Source: Terriglobales bacterium (GTDB taxonomy: Bacteria; Acidobacteriota; Terriglobia; Terriglobales; Acidobacteriaceae). Taken from it: a DNA stretch of 14,168 nt. The stretch lies in the NCBI GenBank assembly GCA_030043575.1, contig JASHXK010000252.1, forward strand, positions 1-14,168. The letters run 5' to 3'. The notes under the pieces are model-generated. The model was not told the origin of the DNA. It did not search any database and worked only from the letters and a program-made list of their open reading frames with translations. This document shows positions 7,448-13,893 of this stretch, one piece after another; position 1 is the first letter of the stretch; every line of letters starts with the position of its first letter. Made by a program: the position numbers and the translations under genes.

Positions 7448-8632
7448 ATGAAAACCCAAGCCAACCACGTATTCAGATTCATGACCGACACGCCTTCGAC
7501 GAAAACCCGGGCCCTCGTTCGGACAATGGCCTTCGTCTTGTGTCTAGGCCTGTTTCTACTCCCCATGTCCCTCAACGCGATCGCCTCTGGCCCAATCATC
7601 ATTTCTTTCGATCCGCCGGGCTCGACCCTTACCTACGTCTTTGCCATCAACAGCGAAGGCGTGATCGCGGGAGCTTACCAGGACTCCACCACGTTGTATC
7701 ACGCCTTTCTGCGCTATCCAGACGGCACCTTCACTACCTTCGAGGCTCCGGGAGCCGGCACGGGCCCGTTGCAAGGCACTGCGTTTTACAGCATTAACGT
7801 AGAGGGAACCATTGCCGGGCAGTACATCGACTCAAGTAATGTCTTTCACTCGTTCCTGCTCAAACGCGACGGCACCTTTACCGGCTTTGACGTTCCCGGC
7901 GCGGGTACAGGCCCTGGCCAGGGGACATTCGGGTGGAACATCAACGCGGCGGGAGAGGTTTCCGGCGGATATATCAACACCGGCGATGTAGACAACGGAA
8001 CGGCCGTGTATCACGCTTATGTACGCTCGTCTGACGGCAGCGTCACCGAGTTCGACGCTCCCGGCGCGGGCACAGGCCCAGGCCAGGGCACCCTACTTTG
8101 CTACAGCGACTGCCTGAACCTGGAAGGCGCTACCACGGGAACCTCCGTCGATTCCAGCAGCGCGTACCACGGCCTGGTGCGTACTCCTTGGGGCAGCATC
8201 GAGGAGTTCAACATCGCCGGCGCGGGTAGCGGCGCAGGCCAGGGTACTTCCCCGTCCGGCATCAACGTTCTAGGGATGATAGCGGGGCAGTGTATCGACC
8301 CAAACAATGTTAGCCATGGATTCCTGCGCGATGCCGATGGCATGAGCACGAAATTCGATGTCCCAGGCGCCGGCACGGGCCAGTATCAGGGTACCTCGCC
8401 ACAGGGCATCAACGACCTGGGATCAACCACAGGCTACGATCTGGACACCAACAACGTGTATCACGGTTTTCTGCGCCTTCCTGGCGGCAACATTACCGTG
8501 TTCAATGTTCCCAGTGCGGGCACCGGCGCCTATCAGGGTACTGTTCCCGTCGCTAACAACTTGCTGAACGTCGTTACGGGGTTTTATTTCGATAGCAACA
8601 ATGTGATCCACGGTTTCCTGCGAATTCCCTGA
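7448..8632 (+). CDS. Secreted HAF-like tandem-repeat protein
   Basis: 394 aa. The N-terminus is long (about 26 residues), then a hydrophobic core (about 28-41, MAFVLCLGLFLLPM) and a likely signal-peptidase site near 47 (NAIAS-GP). The mature chain consists almost wholly of repeats of about 49-55 aa. The pattern is F[DEN]xPGAGTGxxQGT, then INxxGxIAGxYxDxxNVxHGFLRxxDG. The F of each unit is at 54 (degenerate first copy), 98, 147, 202, 254, 303 and 352. The x-H-[GA]-F-[LV]-R element is what defines HAF-repeat extracellular proteins. By analogy it should form a beta-propeller-like exported structure. Its role is unknown; adhesion or carbohydrate contact is only a guess. Unit 4 is longest because of an insertion (GDVDNGTA, about 179-186). 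The window holds no obvious partner apart from the exported protein just upstream. Confidence 0.88.
   Translation: MKTQANHVFRFMTDTPSTKTRALVRTMAFVLCLGLFLLPMSLNAIASGPIIISFDPPGSTLTYVFAINSEGVIAGAYQDSTTLYHAFLRYPDGTFTTFEAPGAGTGPLQGTAFYSINVEGTIAGQYIDSSNVFHSFLLKRDGTFTGFDVPGAGTGPGQGTFGWNINAAGEVSGGYINTGDVDNGTAVYHAYVRSSDGSVTEFDAPGAGTGPGQGTLLCYSDCLNLEGATTGTSVDSSSAYHGLVRTPWGSIEEFNIAGAGSGAGQGTSPSGINVLGMIAGQCIDPNNVSHGFLRDADGMSTKFDVPGAGTGQYQGTSPQGINDLGSTTGYDLDTNNVYHGFLRLPGGNITVFNVPSAGTGAYQGTVPVANNLLNVVTGFYFDSNNVIHGFLRIP
7607..8629 (+). repeat. Intragenic tandem repeats encoding the HAF-like units
   Basis: Seven related units of about 132-165 bp. The cores coding for the PGAGTG turn start near 7739, 7886, 8051, 8207, 8354 and 8501, with a degenerate first unit near 7607. 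Two cores stay almost identical at DNA level: at 7893 and 8060, 27 of 29 bases agree across CCCGGCGCGGG..ACAGGCC and the following bases. This suggests recent duplication or gene conversion. Confidence 0.8.
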
Positions 8633-8653
8633 CCAAGGTGATTCAGCACATGC

Positions 8654-8724
8654 CACGCTGGCGCGCAACGGGTTCAGGCCGAGTGCATTGAGCACCACGC
8701 AGGGACCTTGTCGCGCCAGCTGTG
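8654..8724 (+). other. Long imperfect stem-loop downstream of the repeat gene
   Basis: Arms CAC-GCTGGCGCG-CAA (8654-8668) and TTG-t-CGCGCCAGC-t-GTG (8708-8724) pair over 15 bp, with two single-T bulges. The core GCTGGCGCG/CGCGCCAGC is exact. The loop holds a smaller GTGC/GCAC hairpin (8683-8695). It starts 21 bases past the stop codon. No T-run follows, so it may be an mRNA 3' end protector, a REP-like palindrome or a structured RNA, rather than an ordinary terminator. Confidence 0.45.
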
Positions 8725-8978
8725 ATTGCGAACCGCATTGGAAAAACACCCACGGACAGGCGGCGATCAGTGATGGTCGTCCTCACCGCGACAATAAAGC
8801 ACATGAGCATGTAGTCGGCTACTCGTACAAGTACCTGCTTGTCAGGAAACTCCCCGCAGACGGGCTTAGAGGAAGTTACTCGTGAGAATTAGGCTTCGTG
8901 TTCGCCGTCCGTTAGAAAACATTAGGTTTCGAACGCCGGTATTCCGGAACTGCACGCGTTTTGTTTGTAGCAACTTAC

Positions 8979-9002
8979 ACCCTCCGTCTCGGTGAGGGTT
9001 TT
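8979..9002 (+). terminator. Weak terminator-like hairpin
   Basis: ACCCTC (8979-8984) pairs with GAGGGT (8994-8999) across a 9-base loop and is followed by a short TTTT. The short stem and short T tract make it weak. It could end plus-strand transcripts from the repeat gene about 350 bp upstream. Confidence 0.3.
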
Positions 9003-9028
9003 CAAACATCACAGGCGAATGCGCCCCC

Positions 9029-9075
9029 TGTCCCTACCAAAAACTCAATTCCACTGAGTGAGCCGACTGCACTTA
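9029..9075 (+). repeat. Left inverted end of the IS
   Basis: The outer block TGTCCCTACCAAAAACTC (9029-9046) and inner block CCGACTGCACTTA (9063-9075) match the right end in inverted orientation with one mismatch each. Confidence 0.8.
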
Positions 9076-9140
9076 GCACGAAGACTCGCTGAACGCTTGA
9101 CGGGTCCGGCCCGGATCAGGCTCGCACGCCAAGGCAAATA

Positions 9141-9479
9141 TCAATCTGCTTCGTCGCTGAAAGGCTCATCGCAGAGGTCAATCAGCATCGAGCAGTGCTG
9201 CCACTCAAACCAACGACAAAAGACAGCGAAGCCGCGGCCTTGTGGCCAGCTCTTTTCGTCGGTCCACCAAGCTGCCAACTGCTCGACGAAGATCTTTCCA
9301 CACAACTTCCGCAAGGCTTTCCGGACGTCGCCCTCCGTGTCACATTCGGGGATAAGGTAGATGGTCGGATCTTGCTTCAGTTCGTCCAACGTGATACTGC
9401 CGCTGGTCGGATCGGCCCGGTGGAGCCATTCCAAAAATGGCTGCCTTGGCTTCACCACTACGGCCGATCGATTCAACAT
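9141..9479 (-). CDS. Conserved-looking 112-aa acidic protein inside the IS (cargo)
   Basis: Function unknown. The chain MLNRSAVVVKPRQPFLEWLH, then TIYLIPEC, WWTDEKSWP, FCRWFEWQ and SMLIDLCDEP, reads like an uncharacterised small cytoplasmic family I have met as stand-alone chromosomal genes. It has no signal peptide, membrane helix or known catalytic motif. It has about five cysteines (e.g. C46, C60, C88, C96, C103) and an acidic tail. The ORF stays open to TTG 9500, but ATG 9479 is favoured: AAAGGA lies about 9 bases upstream and the family begins M-x-RSAVVV. It starts 17 bases after the transposase stop, so the two are probably co-transcribed. It ends 65 bp inside the inverted end, which makes it part of the mobile unit. 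Whether it helps transposition, protects the host or is hitch-hiking cannot be said. Confidence 0.72.
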   Translation of the reverse strand: MLNRSAVVVKPRQPFLEWLHRADPTSGSITLDELKQDPTIYLIPECDTEGDVRKALRKLCGKIFVEQLAAWWTDEKSWPQGRGFAVFCRWFEWQHCSMLIDLCDEPFSDEAD

Positions 9480-9496
9480 GTCCCGAGTCCTTTGGT

Positions 9497-10548
9497 TCAA
9501 GCTACCCGGCGTTCGTACCGGTGGTGCAGTCCGCCGACTTCTCGCAGTTCGATCACTCTTCCCAGTTCGGCAGGCTGAACCGCGCGAGGAACCGGTGCGT
9601 CTTTATGTAACGATAGATGGGTACGCCAACGAGCGTAATAGTCGAAGTAGGATCGCAAAACCCGCCTCAGACCCGATTCATGTAAGACAACTACATGGTC
9701 CAGGCATTCTCTCCGTATCGATCCGATCAGCCGCTCCGCGTACGCGTTCTGCCACGGCGAGCGCGGAGCACAAAGCACTTCCTGAATGGCCAGCCGTGCG
9801 GCAGTTTCTTGAAACACGTTTCCGTAATTGCCGTCGCGATCCCGCAGCAGGAAGCGCGGAGCCGTGTCCCAAGGGAAGGCTTGCAAAAGCTGACGGGCCG
9901 TCCACTCCGCAGTCGGGTGGCTGGTCACCGCAACGTGGACCGGTCGGCGACGGTCACGAGCCAGGATGACGAACACAAACAGCAAGCGGAAAGTGGCCGT
10001 CGGAACGACGAAGGAATCGGCAGCGACCAGATCCTTCACATGATTGTTCAGGAAGGTGCGCCAGGTCTGCGACGGTGGACGCCGGTGGTGCACCATGTAC
10101 TTGGCCACACTGGTTTCTGAGACTTGGATACCGAGTTTGCCCAACTCGCCGTGAATGCGGGGAGCGCCCCAGCTTGGGTTGGCGATGCTCATCTGGCGAA
10201 TCAGTGCACGCACTTCAGTTGACACCAGCGGGCGGCCGGGACGCGGCCGGCTCTTCCAGCTCCAGTAGAGCCGGAAGCCTTTGCGATGCCAGGCGATGAC
10301 GGTCTCGGGCTGCACCATGCGGAGGGCCTTTCTCCATTCCGGCCAAGTACGGGCGAGCCAAACCCAAAGAAGACGATCTGCGACCGACAACCGGAGACGT
10401 TGCTCTGGTGCCTGCGCTGAAGGACGAGTAGTTGATGGCGCAAGGCAAGGACTTCTGCTTGCAGCGCAGCTCGCGTACGGAGCGAATCGCGGACGAACAT
10501 GAGCAAAGGAAGCAAGACCGAGATCATCGGCAAGAAGCCTAGCGGCAT
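9497..10548 (-). pseudogene. IS481/IS3-like integrase-core transposase, frameshifted
   Basis: The natural start is ATG 10548 (MPLGFLPMISVLLPLLMFVR, then LQAEVLALRHQLLVLQRR), a normal N-terminus for this family. At about 10400-10407 the frame is lost: continuing requires moving back one base to the frame that reads QRLRLSVADRLLWVW and runs to the TGA at 9497. A single lost base explains this. No slippery heptamer is visible, so programmed frameshifting is not supported. The downstream frame has an HTH-like WGAPRIHGELGKLGIQVSE and an rve catalytic core. Its acidic residues are the D of VAADSFVV, the D of LLRDRDG and the E of NAYAERLIGS, the last two 35 residues apart as in DD35E enzymes. It ends with HHRYERR. 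All domains are otherwise intact, so inactivation is recent or is a sequencing error. The longer ORF starting at TTG 10690 is an accidental fusion and not the protein start. Confidence 0.82.
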
Positions 10549-10555
10549 CCCGCTG

Positions 10556-10598
10556 TAAGTGCAATCGGATCAGGGAGAACGAGTTTTTGCTAGGGACA
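10556..10598 (-). repeat. Right inverted end of the IS
   Basis: Read on the minus strand: outer block TGTCCCTAGCAAAAACTC (10598-10581) and inner block CCGATTGCACTTA (10568-10556). The transposase start codon follows 7 bases inside. Confidence 0.8.
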
Positions 10599-10744
10599 AC
10601 AGCCGGAACCCAGCACGATGCCAGTCCGACAACAGTTCTGGGGGTCACCAGGACAAGAGGCTCTTTCCATCGAGACCACAGCTTTCGCAACCCAACCCAG
10701 AACAGCTTCTGCGATGCGGTGAGTCGGCGGCGAGGCCGAGAATC
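10599..10744 (-). pseudogene. Remnant of an older related transposase, interrupted by the IS
   Basis: The minus strand reads (D)SRPRRRLTASQKLFWVG, LRKLWSRWKEPLVLVTPRTV, VG. After a one-base shift near 10624-10630 it continues WHRAGFRL up to the IS end. This matches the conserved RPRxRL..D.LFWV..RRLW..WK..LVLVTPxTVV.WHRAGFRLYW segment of the same integrase-type transposase superfamily as the resident IS, but diverged from it (the resident copy reads RLRLSVADRLLWVW...TVIAWHRKGFRLYW). An in-frame stop lies just upstream (10745-10747), so the N-terminus is gone. The C-terminal half is not on the other side of the IS. Confidence 0.7.
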
Positions 10745-10832
10745 TTACCTGACAGTCGCCAAACGAATTTATGGCCAACTTGTTGATATTGCGGGTGTAC
10801 GATGTTTTTGAATGACAGCTAGGAGCTTGCGG

Positions 10833-10869
10833 AAAAACGCAACGGGAACGATCGTTGCTGATCGTCCCC
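10833..10869 (-). terminator. Intrinsic terminator of the thaumatin-like gene
   Basis: On the minus strand GGGGACGATC (10869-10860), loop AGCAAC, and GATCGTTCCC (10853-10844) form a 10-bp stem with one G-U pair. A TTTTT run follows 6 bases later (10837-10833). The hairpin begins 26 bases past the TAA at 10896. Confidence 0.72.
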
Positions 10870-10895
10870 GAAATCCCGTAATCAATCCGTCGCCG

Positions 10896-13496
10896 TTACG
10901 GGTTGAGGCCGAGGTAAATCGCCAAGCCTACCCAGGAGAAGCTGGATCCCGGCGTATTCGTCGTGGGGTCAGGTACCACGATATTTGCACGGCGATAGAA
11001 GTATTGCGTCCCCGCCGCAACCATGTTGTGGCCGACATCGGAATTGCCGGAATACGGTCCGTGTCCGGGCAGGTAATCCGGACCATCGTCCCTGGGACAA
11101 TTGTTGTTGTTGTCCAGGCAGACTAACGTACTCATATCAGCTCCATTGCTCAGCCAGTTCTCCCAATACGTAATTGGTGCCGGCACCTGGTCCACCTGCA
11201 GCAGAGCGCCCAACTGTAGATCGTTATTTCTGGTGGTGGCAGTACCCGCGCTCACAATATAGGGGGGAGCTTGGTTGGCGTAAGTGCCGGATGCGGTGCT
11301 CATGGTTTCCAGCGTGCCATTGAATTTCGGCACATCATAGAGCTTTAGCTCGGCCGGATTCGAGTTGGCCAGGGTCACAGTAACATTGCAGGCCAGGCTG
11401 GTATTCGAGGTTCCTTTGTAGAAAGCGATGACACCCTGATTGCTGTTAAGGGTTTGCAAGGCAACCCGTGACCAGGATCCCATGCCGGAAGCAGGGACAC
11501 AACCGCTGATGGACGTGAGACCGCTCACATTATTCAGCACGCTGGGGATGGATACCTCAAGCAGCAAAGGATCGCCGCTACTCTTTGGCGTCATCGATCC
11601 CGACACCAGCGAGGTCCCAGAGTCGATGCGACCGCAGGCGCTATTGGGAACATACGTGGTATCGGTTTTGGGAGCTTGGCAAATCGCACCCTCGGGCAAT
11701 GGGTTCCACGCGCAGACGATGCCACCGTCGCCGGAATCCCTTTGACTGCCCACGGCACAAGGCCAATCCTTGCCGGTAGATTGCCATTGATTGGGATTCT
11801 GGTTGCGAACCTTAGCGATAGCAAAGTCGGCGTTTTGGCCATTGATAGGTATGCTGCAGGAGGCGCGATTTTCCGAGGGCTTGTAATTGGAAGGGAGATC
11901 GTCACAAGCCGGAAGAGGCTGCGCCGGTGTAATCGGGGCCTGGCCTCTTCCTTGCGGAGAAAAGACGATGCGATATACCGTGGCATCACTCGAATACACC
12001 TGTGGATCGTTAGGCCAGGTGTAGGCGCCGTGCAGTACCTGGTGCAAGGTATCCTCGCCAATGCAGGGAGCTTTGGTTCCGTTGAAAGTTACGCTGCTGC
12101 AGGGAGCGACGATCGGCTGGTCATTGTAATCGTACTTGTCGACCGGGTTCTTGGCCAGCGGATTGATGGAGCCGTAGGTGTTGGTGCAGGCGATGGTGTT
12201 AGTTGGAGTGGCGCACTGGCTGCCTAAAGGTAGTCCACATACCTCGCCGACCTGGGCGTTGCCGTTGCATTGGGCCACGGTGCCCTTGAAGAAGCCTCGC
12301 AGCTCGCAGGTGCCTGGTTTGTTGGGGCCTGACTTCTTGAAGCAGGCAACGTGGAAGTCAGTCCCGCCGTTACATTTCACACAGTCTTCGTCCGTCTCAC
12401 ACGAGTCACCGTTGGGACCCATACCCGTCTTACAGTCCTGCCCATATTTGACGGCCTTGGGATCACCGGCGCAAAAGGTGTTCCAAAAGTAGCAGTTGGA
12501 GTTGGTTTTCGGATTGCAGCCCTCAAATCCCAACTCCGTAGGGAACTTGAACTTTGCGCAATTACTGAGGCAGGCGATGTTGTAATTCCCGGTCGGCATG
12601 GTGGGGTTACCGTTGGCATCGACGGTGACGTATCCCAATAACGGATAGCCCGGGTCCCGGCCGATGGTTTTGTCGATCGCAGAACGTGTGAGCTTGAATC
12701 CGGTGCCGGTTGCGGGCACACACTGCGTGGGCTCGCGCAGATCTTTTCCATGTACGGTGAGCGGGTAGTTCCAGTTCAACCAGTGCCAATTTTCTCCATT
12801 AATGGGATCGAAATCGCTACCACCCCTGGGTGAAACGTCAACGGTAAGGTTCGCGCCGTTAACGGCGCTGATATCAGGAGAATCGATAAGTATGTCCGGG
12901 GGGGTATTGGGGAAGTGCTGATAGAAAGTCCATTCCACGATGGTCGCGGCCGCCAATGTAGTTAGGTTGGCGGAACTGCAATCGTATTGACCGCTGCAAC
13001 TGCCGGTTTCGCACTGGGCCCGGTTGCTAACCGGATCGTAACGGCAGCCGGTTCGCGCCCAGAAGTTCGGCGTGTTGCCTCCTACGTGCTGACCGTACCA
13101 TTCCGGAGGAATATCAACCGTCAGTACGTTGGAATAATCCGTCGGATTCTTGGGATCGAAGGGTTGCATCACCCATGTGCCTTCCTGGGGAAAGACCGGC
13201 CACGGTGGCTGACCCATGGCGCGCGCCGCGCCAGCTGCTCCCAGTAGTATCTGATCGGAACAGTTGATCAATTGCACCTGGCGTTTGATGTCTTTACCCT
13301 GGGGGGGCTTGACCGGCAGGGCGTCCAGATATGCCTGCGAACCACAAAACGCGTTCGGGTCGGCAGGGTCCTGAGCTTGCGGGGTTTCCGCGGCGTCCTG
13401 CGCTCGAGCTGTTGGAACGGGGACTGACAACAACCAGGTGAATGCATAAGTCAGAAACATTCTTGCGATCGGCTGGGCAAATCGACGAAGTTGCAT
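10896..13496 (-). CDS. Large secreted cysteine-rich protein with thaumatin-family domain
   Basis: 866 aa from the second ATG. GAGGAG on the minus strand lies 7 bases before ATG 13496 but only 1 base before ATG 13502, so the inner start is chosen. A signal peptide (about 1-32) ends PTARA before QDAAE. Numbered with two residues more (from 13502), thaumatin-type motifs run in order: VQLINCSDQILLG (75-87); NFWARTGCRYD with CETGSCSGQYDC (146-175); AAATIVEWTF (184-193), the TLAEFTL position; and DISAVNGANLTVDVSP (210-225), the DVSLVDGFNLPMSVTP position. A cysteine-dense insert follows (about 311-440). CIGEDTLHQVLHGAYTWPND and VYRIVFSPQG (480-517) match the family's YSYAYDD...Y.I.FCP end. Residues about 520-868 are beta-rich and unrecognised. 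About 34 cysteines imply many disulfides and folding outside the cytoplasm. Typical thaumatin-like proteins are near 200-250 aa, so this is greatly enlarged. Function (glucan binding, hydrolase or structural) is not shown. Confidence 0.8.
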   Translation of the reverse strand: MQLRRFAQPIARMFLTYAFTWLLSVPVPTARAQDAAETPQAQDPADPNAFCGSQAYLDALPVKPPQGKDIKRQVQLINCSDQILLGAAGAARAMGQPPWPVFPQEGTWVMQPFDPKNPTDYSNVLTVDIPPEWYGQHVGGNTPNFWARTGCRYDPVSNRAQCETGSCSGQYDCSSANLTTLAAATIVEWTFYQHFPNTPPDILIDSPDISAVNGANLTVDVSPRGGSDFDPINGENWHWLNWNYPLTVHGKDLREPTQCVPATGTGFKLTRSAIDKTIGRDPGYPLLGYVTVDANGNPTMPTGNYNIACLSNCAKFKFPTELGFEGCNPKTNSNCYFWNTFCAGDPKAVKYGQDCKTGMGPNGDSCETDEDCVKCNGGTDFHVACFKKSGPNKPGTCELRGFFKGTVAQCNGNAQVGEVCGLPLGSQCATPTNTIACTNTYGSINPLAKNPVDKYDYNDQPIVAPCSSVTFNGTKAPCIGEDTLHQVLHGAYTWPNDPQVYSSDATVYRIVFSPQGRGQAPITPAQPLPACDDLPSNYKPSENRASCSIPINGQNADFAIAKVRNQNPNQWQSTGKDWPCAVGSQRDSGDGGIVCAWNPLPEGAICQAPKTDTTYVPNSACGRIDSGTSLVSGSMTPKSSGDPLLLEVSIPSVLNNVSGLTSISGCVPASGMGSWSRVALQTLNSNQGVIAFYKGTSNTSLACNVTVTLANSNPAELKLYDVPKFNGTLETMSTASGTYANQAPPYIVSAGTATTRNNDLQLGALLQVDQVPAPITYWENWLSNGADMSTLVCLDNNNNCPRDDGPDYLPGHGPYSGNSDVGHNMVAAGTQYFYRRANIVVPDPTTNTPGSSFSWVGLAIYLGLNP

Positions 13497-13809
13497 AACC
13501 ATGCTCCTCAGTTATTTCGTTTGAGGTTAGCGGCCGCGGAGGCTATCGCTCTTGCGGCCAGGTGTCAGCCGGAGCCTTGTTTCCGCTCGCCGTACTCAAG
13601 AGAAGCCAGTCGCTGGACGAGATCTGGCATGAATAGCTGTTGGTCTATTGAGCAGATAGGACGCAGGATGCGGGCGCAAGCTGTTAATAAATACGCCATT
13701 GCTGGAGCAGCTCCGAGGCGTTAATAAAAGAATTAGCGATCGGAAGAGTTGCCGCGAAGCCTACTACAAAAGCGATTCGGTGTCCAGAAGTACCTGACGG
13801 CGGTAGTGT
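13497..13809. other. Upstream region of the thaumatin-like gene, no gene seen
   Basis: About 313 bp without a supported gene. The end next to the thaumatin-like gene carries its ribosome site (minus-strand GAGGAG at 13504-13509). A paired GTTAATAAA repeat with a palindrome between lies at 13683-13728. The open frame of the IS110 fragment continues without homology from about 13809 to a stop near 13684. A promoter for the thaumatin-like gene must lie here or upstream, but no clear -35/-10 pair was found. Confidence 0.5.
13683..13728. repeat. Direct repeat GTTAATAAA flanking a palindrome
   Basis: GTTAATAAA occurs at 13683-13691 and 13720-13728, 37 bp apart. Between them GGAGC-A-GCTCC (13704-13714) is an inverted repeat. 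It may be an old insertion footprint or an operator; it is too short to decide. Confidence 0.35.
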
Positions 13810-13893
13810 CACCACGATGCCGCCCTGTTCGTCGAGCGCAACTAGATGGAAGGTGAGCTTGCCGATGTCGATGCCGATGGACGCGATCTGCAT
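13810..13893 (-). pseudogene. 5' fragment of an IS110-type transposase
   Basis: From ATG 13893 the minus strand encodes MQIASIGIDIGK, LTFHLVALDEQGGIVV, the start of the DEDD/RuvC-like domain of IS110 transposases (first catalytic Asp in GIDIGK). A strong ribosome site GGAGGA lies 7 bases upstream. After about 28 codons homology stops and the open frame runs on through unrelated residues to 13684. Full-length family members are about 300-450 aa, so over 90% is missing. No other IS110 domain is seen in the window. Confidence 0.65.

Larger units (their letters stand above)
8633..9028. other. 396-bp gene-poor region between the repeat gene and the IS
   Basis: No supported gene. A 65-codon plus-strand ORF (8688-8885) has no ribosome site and no recognisable features. 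The stretch contains a long imperfect stem-loop at 8654-8724 and a weak terminator-like hairpin at 8979-9002. The minus strand next to 9028 was searched by eye for the missing half of the old transposase found at 10599-10744; it was not there. Confidence 0.6.
9029..10598 (-). mobile_element. Insertion sequence with rve/DDE transposase and a downstream cargo ORF
   Basis: A 1570-bp element bounded by inverted ends that begin TGTCCCTA. Each end has two conserved blocks: an 18-bp outer block (17/18 identical) and a 13-bp inner block (12/13 identical). Spacers are 16 bp (left) and 12 bp (right). On the minus strand it encodes a frameshifted integrase-type transposase and, 17 bases after its stop codon, a 112-aa ORF. 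TGT-starting ends and a single rve transposase with the DDE pattern are in line with IS481-like elements; IS3-like is the alternative. No target duplication is visible (left flank ...GCGCCCCC, right flank ACAGCCGG...). The right flank is a remnant of another transposase of the same general type. Confidence 0.8.

Noticed and set aside
7363..7797. 144-aa plus-strand ORF ahead of the repeat gene
   Set aside because: Overlaps the repeat gene in another frame, with His/Arg-rich noise and no ribosome site.
7739..8535. Regular repeats of about 150 bp as a possible CRISPR-like array
   Set aside because: The repeats are in frame in a secreted protein, and the intervals between cores are themselves related.
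8688..8885. 65-aa plus-strand ORF after the repeat gene
   Set aside because: Starts inside the stem-loop, has no ribosome site and no homology that I recognise.
9059..9075. IS ending at the inner block (TGAGCCGAC...)
   Set aside because: An even better 18-bp inverted match starting TGTCCCTA lies further out on both sides, so the outer block is the real end.
9497..10690. 397-aa ORF as an intact transposase gene
   Set aside because: Its first ~95 residues come from the neighbouring remnant and from out-of-frame IS DNA. The true start is ATG 10548 in another frame.
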